A stretch of DNA of 64,000 bases, from contig CAVSME010000001.1 in assembly GCA_963728985.1 (NCBI GenBank), positions 186,001-250,000 on the forward strand. The letters are read 5' to 3'. Origin of the DNA: DASXAI01 sp963728985. Lineage in GTDB: Bacteria; Actinomycetota; Acidimicrobiia; Acidimicrobiales; Ilumatobacteraceae. The notes beneath the pieces are model-generated. The model made no database searches, had not been told where the DNA came from, and saw only the letters and a list, made by a program, of their open reading frames with translations. Of this stretch, positions 42,544-50,152 are shown one piece after another (position 1 is the stretch's first letter; each line of letters begins with the position of its first letter). The position numbers and the translations under genes are program-made.

Positions 42544-43923
42544 GTGCGGTTCGATCGGCGCATGTCCGACGCCGAGGGCCTCCTGTGGCGCCTGGAGAGG
42601 GATCCGTTCCTGTCGTCGAACGTCGCCAACATCTCGATCGTCGATCGGCCGGTCGACGTCGCCCGGCTGACCCGGCGACTGGAGCGGGCCACCCAGCTCG
42701 TCCCGCGGCTGCGCCAGCGCGTGCAACAGGCCCCCGTCAGCGTCGCCCCGCCGGCGTGGGTGGACGATCCCGGCTTCGACATCGGCTACCACGTCCGCCA
42801 CATCGCGCTGCCCCCGCCGGGCGACATGCGCCAGCTCTTGGATCTGGCCGTCCTCTTCGCCGCCGACCCGTTCGAGCGGGCGCGACCGCTCTGGGAGTTC
42901 CTCGTCATCGACGGGCTCCAGGACGGCCGGGCCGCGCTCATCCAGCGCTTCCACCACACCCTGGTCGACGGGGAGGCGGGGGTGCGGCTGATGGCCCACT
43001 TCGTGGACCTCGAGCCCGACGCCCCTGAGCCCCCGCCGCTACGGGCCGAGGACCTGCCGCCGCCCGATCCCGAGCCGGGCCCGGCGACACCGGGCGAAGC
43101 GCTGCGGGAGATGCTGACCAGCAGCTTGCGGCTGCCGCTGGGCGCCCTGCGCCAGGCCTCCGAGCTGCTGGCCGACCCGAGCCGCATCCCGGCGGCCAGC
43201 GTGGCTGCCTACGACACCATCCGGGCCACGGTGGTGCAGCTCTCCGACACCGAACGGGCCCGGTCACCGCTGTGGCAGGAGCGGTCGCTGCGCCGCCGCC
43301 TCGACGTGCTGCGGGCGCCCGTCGACGCCACCAAGGCGGCAGCCAAGGCGCTGGGGGGCACCCTCAACACCGCCTTCATGACCGCCGCCGCCACCGCCGC
43401 CGGCCGCTACCACGCCCAGCTCGGCGCGCCGATCGACCACCTGCGGGCCACGATGGCCATCAGCACCCGCACCCAGGACTCGGGCGCCAACGCGTACACG
43501 CTGGCCCGCCTGCTCGTCCCGACGGGCGACATGCCCATGGCCGAGCGCTTCTCCCTCATCGCCGAGGAGGCCGCCACCGCCCGGGCGGGCTCGGCCAACG
43601 CCAACCTCGACACCCTGGCGGCGGTGGCCTCCACCCTGCCGTCGTCGCTGGTGACACGCATCGCCCGCCAGCAGGCCCAGACGGTGGACTTCGCCACCTC
43701 GAACGTCCGCGCCGCCCCCTTCGCCGTCTTCATCGGTGGCGCCAAGGTGCTGGAGAACTACCCGATCGGCCCGCTCGGTGGGGTGGCGTTCAACCTCACG
43801 TTGATGTCCTACGACAGCAGCCTCGACATCGGCCTGCACGTGGACGCGGCGGCAGTGGCCGACCCGGACCTGCTCAGGAACCTGATGGAGGGCGCGTTCA
43901 GCGAGTTGCTGACGGCCGGCTGA
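42544..43923 (+). CDS. Wax ester synthase/diacylglycerol acyltransferase (WS/DGAT)
   Basis: A 459-residue enzyme with the catalytic HHTLVDG motif near residue 139 and the family blocks FDRRMSDAEGLLWRLE at the start, NDVFMTAAA-like LNTAFMTAAA, the FATSNVRAAPF stretch and NYPIGPLGGVAFN near the end. WS/DGATs join acyl-CoA to diacylglycerol or long-chain alcohol to make storage lipid, common in lipid-accumulating actinobacteria. It begins 48 bp after the DsbA-like gene. Confidence 0.92.
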   Translation: MRFDRRMSDAEGLLWRLERDPFLSSNVANISIVDRPVDVARLTRRLERATQLVPRLRQRVQQAPVSVAPPAWVDDPGFDIGYHVRHIALPPPGDMRQLLDLAVLFAADPFERARPLWEFLVIDGLQDGRAALIQRFHHTLVDGEAGVRLMAHFVDLEPDAPEPPPLRAEDLPPPDPEPGPATPGEALREMLTSSLRLPLGALRQASELLADPSRIPAASVAAYDTIRATVVQLSDTERARSPLWQERSLRRRLDVLRAPVDATKAAAKALGGTLNTAFMTAAATAAGRYHAQLGAPIDHLRATMAISTRTQDSGANAYTLARLLVPTGDMPMAERFSLIAEEAATARAGSANANLDTLAAVASTLPSSLVTRIARQQAQTVDFATSNVRAAPFAVFIGGAKVLENYPIGPLGGVAFNLTLMSYDSSLDIGLHVDAAAVADPDLLRNLMEGAFSELLTAG

Positions 43924-43932
43924 AGGGTTCGC

Positions 43933-44097
43933 TCAGGAGTCGCTGGACTGCTGCGTGGTCAGCAACGTCCGCACGTCGAGCAGGACATCGGCCACCTCGC
44001 CGGAGGACACCAGCTCGCGGTTGATGATCTCGGCCAGAGCGCGATCGATGACGCTGAGCGCTTCGGCGATCACGTCGATCTCTCGGGTCTCGGTCAT
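43933..44097 (-). CDS. Small acidic helical protein, hypothetical
   Basis: A 54-residue protein starting MTETREIDVIAEAL and ending LLTTQQSSDS; it looks wholly alpha-helical with no cysteine or membrane segment. ATG 44097 is preceded by a good GGAGG site, which supports translation. A near-palindromic hairpin lies 21 bp further upstream (44119-44134). I recognise no family. Convergent with the WS/DGAT gene (9 bp apart). Confidence 0.55.
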   Translation of the reverse strand: MTETREIDVIAEALSVIDRALAEIINRELVSSGEVADVLLDVRTLLTTQQSSDS

Positions 44098-44118
44098 CAG
44101 TCCTCCAGTCCGTCCGGG

Positions 44119-44134
44119 GTGCTCCGAGGAGCAC
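44119..44134 (-). promoter_or_regulatory. Leader hairpin or operator before the 54-residue gene
   Basis: GTGCTCC and GGAGCAC flank a 2-nt centre, making a 16-bp near-palindrome just upstream of the small gene's ribosome site and within the 186-bp divergent gap before the SDR gene. Could be an operator or an RNA hairpin. Confidence 0.35.
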
Positions 44135-44283
44135 TCCGGTCCCGTCACCCCACTGATCGTATCGAGCCACGCCCCTTCCGTCCTCGCACAGGGGGCGGAA
44201 GTCACGCTCACGACATGATTCGGAGCCGTTCGGCCTACACCCTCTAAGAGGCACCAGCGCCGCTCGGCGTACCATCGCCGCCC

Positions 44284-45087
44284 ATGGAACTGGCAGGAAA
44301 GGTCACCGTGATCACCGGCGGAGCAGGCGGGATCGGCAGCGCCCTCGCCCGTCGCTTCGCCGCCGAGGGCGCCGCCGGTGTGGTGGTGGCCGACCGCGAC
44401 ATCGACGGGGCGACGCGCGTCGCCGAGGAGATCGAGTCCAGCCATCCGGGTGTCTCGCTGGCGGTGGCCTGCGACGTGAGCGACGACCAGTCGACGGGTG
44501 TGCTCATCGAGGCGGCGCAGGCCACGTTCGGCCCGATCGACCTGTTCTTCGCCAATGCCGGCATCGGCCTCGGCACCGACCTCGACACCTCCGACGCCGA
44601 CTGGGACCTCGCGTTCGCCGTCAACACGAAGGCCCACTACTACGCCGCGCGCCGCCTCGTGCCGGGCTGGGTGGCGCGGGGCGACGGCTACTTCTGCTCG
44701 ACGGCGTCGGCCGCCGGCCTGCTGACGCAGATCGGCTCGGCGCCCTACGCCGTCACCAAGCACGCCGCCGTCGCCTTCGCCGAGTGGCTGGCGGTCACCT
44801 ACGGCGGGCACGGGGTGAAGGTGAGCTGCCTGTGCCCGATGGGCGTCAACACCAACATGCTGAACGCCGGCGATCTCGAGAACACCGGCGCCAGCGTGGT
44901 GCGGGCGGCGGGCGACGTGGTGGAGCCCGAGTACGTGGCCGAGGTGTGCGTGGACGCCATCCGCGACGAGCGCTTCCTGGTCCTCCCGCACCCCGAGGTG
45001 CTCACGTTCTTCCAACGCAAGACCAGTGACTACGACCGGTGGCTGAACGGCATGCGCCGGCTCCAGGCCCGCGTCCTCCAGGGGTGA
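44284..45087 (+). CDS. SDR family oxidoreductase
   Basis: A 267-residue classical short-chain dehydrogenase. The NAD(P) motif is TGGAGGIGS near residue 11, with DRD after the second strand (NAD preference), FANAGIG in place of NNAG, STASAAG (Ser) and the catalytic Tyr/Lys in PYAVTKHA. The C-terminus carries the FFQRKTSDYDRWLNGMRRLQ block seen in actinobacterial SDRs of unknown substrate. ATG 44284 begins MELAGKV. Confidence 0.88.
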   Translation: MELAGKVTVITGGAGGIGSALARRFAAEGAAGVVVADRDIDGATRVAEEIESSHPGVSLAVACDVSDDQSTGVLIEAAQATFGPIDLFFANAGIGLGTDLDTSDADWDLAFAVNTKAHYYAARRLVPGWVARGDGYFCSTASAAGLLTQIGSAPYAVTKHAAVAFAEWLAVTYGGHGVKVSCLCPMGVNTNMLNAGDLENTGASVVRAAGDVVEPEYVAEVCVDAIRDERFLVLPHPEVLTFFQRKTSDYDRWLNGMRRLQARVLQG

Positions 45088-45091
45088 CGAC

Positions 45092-45181
45092 ATGGCAGTG
45101 AGGCTCGACGACTCCGACGAGCACACGCACGAGCTCGGCCCCAAGTCGAACTTCAACGCCCCCGTCGGCCTGGCCGAGTAG
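45092..45181 (+). CDS. 29-residue frame, possible remnant of a larger gene
   Basis: MAVRLDDSDEHTHELGPKSN and a few more residues end at a stop after 29 codons. The opening (RLDDSDEH ... PKSNFN) resembles from memory the start of a ~350-residue actinobacterial family related to CrtC-like hydratases, but the remainder is absent. It starts 4 bp after the SDR stop and ends 6 bp before the S9 peptidase start. It may be a truncated relic or a genuine small coupling peptide. Confidence 0.4.
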   Translation: MAVRLDDSDEHTHELGPKSNFNAPVGLAE

Positions 45182-45187
45182 CGCCCG

Positions 45188-47152
45188 ATGCAGCCGTCCG
45201 ACATCGGCACCCTCGTCGCCGCCGGCACGCCCCGCGTCTCGTCTGACGGCACACTCGTCGCCTTCGTGGTGACGCGCGTCGACGGTGATGCCAACTGCTA
45301 CCACGGCCGGATCTGGCTGGTGCCGGCGGACGGGTCCCGTCCGGCCGAGCCGTTCACGAGCGGCGAGCACCGCGACGGCCACCCAACTTGGTCGCCCGAT
45401 GGTCGCCGCCTGGCGTTCACGTCGACGCCGACCGACGGCGGGGGCACGGCGCTGCGCATGGCGCCGGTGGCCGCCGGCGGCGAGACCGTCACCCTGGCCA
45501 CGTTCGACGAGAGCGTGTCCGACCTCACGTGGGCACCGGACGGCCGCCACCTGGCCTTCACCACGCGGGTGCGCGACAGCCGCTACGAGATCATCGATCC
45601 GAAGCGCCAGCCCCCGCGGCAGATCACCCGCTTCTTCTCCCGCCTCGACGACGTGGGTTGGGTGCACGACCGCCCCAAGCACGTCCACGTCATCGCCGCC
45701 GACGGCGCCGCCCCGCCCGTCGACATCACGCCCGGCGAGCACCAGTTCTGGGCGCCGGCATGGTCGCCCGACAGCACGACGCTGGCGTTCGCCGGTGCCG
45801 CCCACGACACGTGGGATCTCGATCACGTGACCGACCTCTACACGTGGTCGGCGGGCCGGGGGCCGGTGCTCCTCACCAAGGGCGAGGGCGCCTACGACCA
45901 TCCGGCGTGGTCGCCCGACGGGTCGCGCATCGCCCTCCTCGGCTACGACGAGCCGGCCAAGGACCCGCAGAACACCCGGCTCGGCATCGTGGGCGCCGGT
46001 GGCGGCGCCGTGCGCTGGGTGGGCACGGCCCTCGACCGCAACCTCGCGCCCTTCGGCGGTGCCCGGAGCCCGGTGTGGGACGGCGACAGCGTGCTCGTAC
46101 CGGCCGACGACCGGGGCAACGTGCACGTGTACCGCATCAGCGCCACCGACGCCGCCGCCCCCGTGCTCGTGGTGGGCGGCGAGCGCTGCGTCACCGATTT
46201 CGACTTCGTCGGCGCCACGTTGGCGTTCGCCGCCACCACCATCGACCGGCCGGCCGAGATCGTCACCCTCACCGCCGGCTCGGAGCAGCAGCGGTCGTCG
46301 GTCACCGATGCCTTCGTGGCCCGGGCCCGACCCGTGCCGGCGCAACGGTTCACGGCCCCGTCGACCGGCGGCGCCGACGTGGACGTGTGGGTGTTCCTTC
46401 CGCCCGGCTACGACCCGGCCCGTCGCTACCCCGCGCTCCTCAACATCCACGGTGGCCCCTTCACGCAGTACGGCAACCGGTTCTTCGACGAGGTCCAGGT
46501 CCAGGCGGCGGCCGGCTACATCGTGGTGATGGCCAACCCGCGAGGCTCCTCGGGCCGGGACGAGGCGTGGGCGCGTGCCATCGTCGGCCCGAAGGCCTAC
46601 CACGACCCGGGGACCAGTTGGGGCAGCGTCGACTACGACGACGTGATGGCGACGATGGATGAGGTCCTGCGGCGCTATCCCGCCGTCGATCCGGCGCGCC
46701 TGGGCGTGCTGGGCGGCTCGTACGGCGGGTACATGACGACCTGGGTCGTCGCCCACACCAACCGCTTCGCGGCCGCCTGCTCCGAGCGGGCGGTGAACGA
46801 CATGATGATCGAGGAGGCGGCGGCCGACATCGCCAGCGGCTTCCGGTTCAACTTCGGCCCCACGTGGTTCGAGGATCCCGAGGAGTACCGGCGCATCTCG
46901 CCGATCACCTACGTGCGCGACATCGACACGCCGCTCCTCATCCTGCACTCCGAAGACGACCTGCGCTGCCCGATCGCCGGCGCCGAGCAGCTGTTCGTCG
47001 CCCTGCGCCTCATGGGCAAGGAGGTGGAGTTCTACCGCTTCCCGGCCGAGGGCCACGAGCTGTCACGCTCGGGCTCGCCGGTGCACCGCATCCAGCGGGC
47101 CGAGCTCATCCTCGACTGGTTCAACCGCAAGCTCGGCACCGACGGGAACTGA
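45188..47152 (+). CDS. S9 family prolyl oligopeptidase-like serine peptidase
   Basis: A 654-residue peptidase. The N-terminal ~370 residues form a beta-propeller with TolB-like repeats (PTWSPDGRRLAF, LTWAPDGRHLAF, PAWSPDGSRIAL). The C-terminal hydrolase domain has the nucleophile GGSYGGYMT, the aspartate in LILHSEDDLRCP and the histidine in PAEGHELSRSG. The order is that of acylaminoacyl-peptidase/DPP-like S9C enzymes. No signal peptide is seen, so it is probably cytoplasmic, cleaving short or N-acylated peptides. Confidence 0.92.
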   Translation: MQPSDIGTLVAAGTPRVSSDGTLVAFVVTRVDGDANCYHGRIWLVPADGSRPAEPFTSGEHRDGHPTWSPDGRRLAFTSTPTDGGGTALRMAPVAAGGETVTLATFDESVSDLTWAPDGRHLAFTTRVRDSRYEIIDPKRQPPRQITRFFSRLDDVGWVHDRPKHVHVIAADGAAPPVDITPGEHQFWAPAWSPDSTTLAFAGAAHDTWDLDHVTDLYTWSAGRGPVLLTKGEGAYDHPAWSPDGSRIALLGYDEPAKDPQNTRLGIVGAGGGAVRWVGTALDRNLAPFGGARSPVWDGDSVLVPADDRGNVHVYRISATDAAAPVLVVGGERCVTDFDFVGATLAFAATTIDRPAEIVTLTAGSEQQRSSVTDAFVARARPVPAQRFTAPSTGGADVDVWVFLPPGYDPARRYPALLNIHGGPFTQYGNRFFDEVQVQAAAGYIVVMANPRGSSGRDEAWARAIVGPKAYHDPGTSWGSVDYDDVMATMDEVLRRYPAVDPARLGVLGGSYGGYMTTWVVAHTNRFAAACSERAVNDMMIEEAAADIASGFRFNFGPTWFEDPEEYRRISPITYVRDIDTPLLILHSEDDLRCPIAGAEQLFVALRLMGKEVEFYRFPAEGHELSRSGSPVHRIQRAELILDWFNRKLGTDGN

Positions 47153-47217
47153 CGCGCCGCAACCCGATATGCGTGGCACATCGCACACGAGATGCGGGGT
47201 TGGCCGCTGCCATTGAC

Positions 47218-48012
47218 CTAACGACCGGCGACCGAGTGGATCCAGCCGTCGATGAGCTTGCGGGCGATCGAGATGCCGGGCGGGATGGGCGGGAGGTCGT
47301 CGGCCCGGAACCATTGCGCGTCGACGATCTCGGTGGGGTCGATGACGATGTCGCCACCGGCCCAGTCGGCGGTGAACCCGAGCATCAGCGAGTGGGGGAA
47401 CGGCCACGGCTGGCTGGCCACGTAGGCCACGTTGGTCACGTCCACCCCGACCTCCTCGCGCACCTCCCGCTTCACCGCTTCCTCCAGCGTCTCGCCCGGC
47501 TCCACGAAGCCGGCGATGCAGGAGTACATCGGCACCGGGAACGTGACGCCCCGCGCCAGCAGCGCCTCCTCGCCCCGGCTGATGAGCGTGATGACCGCCG
47601 GCGCGAGGCGGGGGAAGGCGAGCAGACCGCAACGGGTGCACGTCATCGACCGCTCGGAGACCGACCGCTCCGTCGGGGAGCCGCACCGGCCGCAGAAACG
47701 GTGCGTGCGGACCCAGTCCACGAGCTGGACGGCCCGCCCCGCCACCGTCCACTGGATCTCGGGCAGGCGGCCGTAGAGGGCCCGCAGGTCGCTGTACATC
47801 CCGTCGTCCGGATCGGGCGCCTCGCTCGGCATCTCGATGGCCCAGCACGCCGTCGTCCCCAGCATGCCCACGAAGACCGGCTCGGCGGCATCCATGCTGG
47901 CCTCTTCGGCCACCCACACATGGCTCCCACGGATGTGGAACCAGAGCGACCCGGCGATGGCCGGCGTATCCGGGGGCTGGACGGTGGGGACGAACAGATC
48001 GCTCACGGGCAT
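47218..48012 (-). CDS. nudC: NAD(H) pyrophosphatase NudC
   Basis: A 264-residue Nudix hydrolase with a zinc ribbon (CGRCG then CTRCG), the Nudix box GFVEPGETLEEAVKREVREE (residues spanning metal-binding Glu) and the NADH pyrophosphatase signature SQPWPFPHSLM. NudC hydrolyses NADH and removes NAD caps from RNA. ATG 48012 faces the divergent thiolase gene across 36 bp; the 3' end is convergent with the S9 peptidase gene. Confidence 0.93.
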   Translation of the reverse strand: MPVSDLFVPTVQPPDTPAIAGSLWFHIRGSHVWVAEEASMDAAEPVFVGMLGTTACWAIEMPSEAPDPDDGMYSDLRALYGRLPEIQWTVAGRAVQLVDWVRTHRFCGRCGSPTERSVSERSMTCTRCGLLAFPRLAPAVITLISRGEEALLARGVTFPVPMYSCIAGFVEPGETLEEAVKREVREEVGVDVTNVAYVASQPWPFPHSLMLGFTADWAGGDIVIDPTEIVDAQWFRADDLPPIPPGISIARKLIDGWIHSVAGR

Positions 48013-48048
48013 TCACGGTAGAGGCCGGAGTCGCCGTACGCTGCGGTC

Positions 48049-49227
48049 ATGACCGATGTCGTGATCGTCGAAGCCCTCCGCACCCCCGTCGGCCGTCGCG
48101 GTGGGGGCCTGTCCACCATCCACCCCGCCGAGCTCCTATCCGAGGTCGTGAAGGCCATCGTCGAGCGGACCGGCATCGACCCGGCCGAGGTCGGCCAGGT
48201 CGTGGGCGGCTGCGTGAGCCAGGTGGGCGAGCAGAGCTTCAACATCGCCCGCACCGCCTGGCTCTCCGCCGGCCTGCCCCAGTCGGTCGCCGCCACCACC
48301 GTCGACTCCCAGTGCGGGTCCAGCCAGCAGGCCACCAACCTGGCCACGTCGCTGGTCGGCGCCGGGGTGGTCGACGTGGCCCTGGCCTGCGGGGTGGAGA
48401 CGATGAGTCGCGTGCCGCTCGGGTCGGCGTCGCAGCGCAAGCTCGGCCTGGGGACGCCCGTGCCCAAGACGTACTTCGGCCACTACGAGATGACGTCGCA
48501 GTTCGAGGGGGCCGAGCGCATCGCCACCAAGTGGGGCATCACCCGCGCCGAAACCGACGCCTTCGGGCTGCGCTCGCAGCAGAACGCCAAGCGAGCATGG
48601 GACGAGGGCCGCTTCGAGGGGCAGCTCGTGGAGATCGACGCGCCTGACGTCGACGGCGAGGGCAACCCGACCGGCACGACCCATCACGTCAGCCGCGACG
48701 AGGGCCTCCGGGAGACCACGCTCGAGGCGCTGGGCGGGCTGAAGCCCGTCGCCCGCGAGGACGGCGTGCACACGGCCGGGTCGTCCTCCCAGATCTCCGA
48801 CGGCGCTGGTGCCGTGCTGCTCATGACGGCCGAGAAGGCCGCCGCCCTCGGGCTCTCGCCCAAGGCCCGCATCGTGGACACGTGCCTCGTCGGCGTCGAC
48901 CCGGTGCTGATGCTCACCGGCCCCATCGACGCCACCCACCGGCTCCTGGAGCGCAGCGGCCTCAAGATGAGCGACATCGCTGTCACCGAGATCAACGAGG
49001 CGTTCGCATCGGTGGTGCTGGCGTGGGAGAAGGAGCTCAACCCCGACCCCGACACGGTGAACCCGAACGGCGGCGCCATCGCCCTCGGCCACCCGCTCGG
49101 CGGCACCGGCACCGTGCTCCTCACCAAGGCCATGCACGAGCTGCACCGCACCGGTCAGCGCTATGGCCTCGTCACGATGTGCTGCGGCGGCGGGCTGGGC
49201 ACCGGCACCATCATCGAGCGCTTGTAG
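48049..49227 (+). CDS. Acetyl-CoA C-acyltransferase (thiolase)
   Basis: A 392-residue type II thiolase. The acyl-accepting cysteine is in DSQCGSSQQA (Cys89). The other active-site blocks are NEAFASVV, GGAIALGHPLGGTG (His) and the second cysteine in MCCGGGLGTG. It cleaves 3-ketoacyl-CoA or condenses acyl-CoAs. ATG 48049 is normal. A hot-dog-fold gene follows after 2 bp. Confidence 0.93.
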   Translation: MTDVVIVEALRTPVGRRGGGLSTIHPAELLSEVVKAIVERTGIDPAEVGQVVGGCVSQVGEQSFNIARTAWLSAGLPQSVAATTVDSQCGSSQQATNLATSLVGAGVVDVALACGVETMSRVPLGSASQRKLGLGTPVPKTYFGHYEMTSQFEGAERIATKWGITRAETDAFGLRSQQNAKRAWDEGRFEGQLVEIDAPDVDGEGNPTGTTHHVSRDEGLRETTLEALGGLKPVAREDGVHTAGSSSQISDGAGAVLLMTAEKAAALGLSPKARIVDTCLVGVDPVLMLTGPIDATHRLLERSGLKMSDIAVTEINEAFASVVLAWEKELNPDPDTVNPNGGAIALGHPLGGTGTVLLTKAMHELHRTGQRYGLVTMCCGGGLGTGTIIERL

Positions 49228-49229
49228 GC

Positions 49230-50042
49230 ATGGCGCGCCACGAGGTCTCGGCGCGCAACGACGCCGAGACCTCCGAGAACAAGATCCACGACGACGCCGT
49301 GGCCCAGCAGTACGGCTTCCGCGGCGGGCTCGTCCCGGGTGTCACGGTCTACGGCTACCTGACGTGGCTGCCGGCGTCGACGTGGGGACGGGACTGGCTG
49401 GAGGAGGGCGGGATGTCGGTGCGCCTGGCCAAGCCGGTGTACGCCGGCGACACCGTCACGGTGACCTCGAGCGCCGACGGCGACGGCCGCGTCGCCGTCA
49501 CCGCCGCCAACCAGCTGGGCGAGACGTGCGCGACCGGCATGGCGTGGCGGGCCGGTGCCGCCCCGGAGGGTCTGGCCGTCGTCGACGTCGTCGGTGTGGC
49601 CGGCCTCGACGCCTCGCCGGCGCCGGCCCCCGATGATCGACCACCGGCCGACGAGCGATCGCTGGCTCCCGGCACGGTGCTGGGTCGGATCGAGCGGACG
49701 TTCGGCCCTAGCGAACGGGCGGCCCAGCTCGACCTCCTGAGCGACGATCTCTCGCTGTACGACGACCTTGCCGTGGCCCATCCGGGCGAGCTCATCCGTG
49801 CGGCCAACGCCGTCCTTTCACACACCGTGATGATGCCGGCCTGGATCCACGTGTCGAGCGAGTGCACCCACCTCGGTCTCGTCCCTGACGGTGCAACGGT
49901 GACCACGCAAGCGCGCGTGATCGACCGCTATGAGCGAAAAGGCCACCGGTTCGTCGTGCTGGACGTCGTGTCCGCACTCGGCGGCATGCCGGTGTTGGCG
50001 GTGCGCCACACGGCGATTTACGCACCACGCGTGTCCGCCTGA
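49230..50042 (+). CDS. MaoC-like hot-dog fold protein
   Basis: A 270-residue protein. ENKIHDDAVAQQYGFRGGLVPGV (residues ~14-36) resembles a MaoC-type hydratase helix and loop, here with the motif FRGGLVPGVTVYGYL, but the canonical catalytic Asp/His pair is not obvious. The C-terminal half has a second hot-dog unit with HVSSECTHLGLV. It starts 2 bp after the thiolase stop, so a role in acyl-CoA turnover is likely; enzymatic activity is uncertain. Confidence 0.72.
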   Translation: MARHEVSARNDAETSENKIHDDAVAQQYGFRGGLVPGVTVYGYLTWLPASTWGRDWLEEGGMSVRLAKPVYAGDTVTVTSSADGDGRVAVTAANQLGETCATGMAWRAGAAPEGLAVVDVVGVAGLDASPAPAPDDRPPADERSLAPGTVLGRIERTFGPSERAAQLDLLSDDLSLYDDLAVAHPGELIRAANAVLSHTVMMPAWIHVSSECTHLGLVPDGATVTTQARVIDRYERKGHRFVVLDVVSALGGMPVLAVRHTAIYAPRVSA

Positions 50043-50105
50043 TCGCTGCGCCACCATCGTCCGACGTTTCGTTTCCGTTCATGCGCATTGCCGTCTATTC
50101 ATGAA

Positions 50106-50137
50106 TGCCGAGGGGTACCGGGCGGACCACCTCGGCA
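50106..50137 (+). promoter_or_regulatory. Leader inverted repeat of the DUF4038 gene
   Basis: TGCCGAGG (50106-50113) and CCTCGGCA (50130-50137) are perfect reverse complements with a 16-nt spacer, 16 bp before ATG 50153. The 110-bp leader is less GC-rich than the surroundings. Could be an RNA hairpin or a protein-binding dyad. Confidence 0.4.
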
Positions 50138-50152
50138 GATCGGACGGTCTTC

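Noticed and set aside
50043..50152. c-di-GMP or c-di-AMP riboswitch in the glycosidase leader
   Set aside because: I could not find the conserved core motifs of either class; only a simple inverted repeat is visible.
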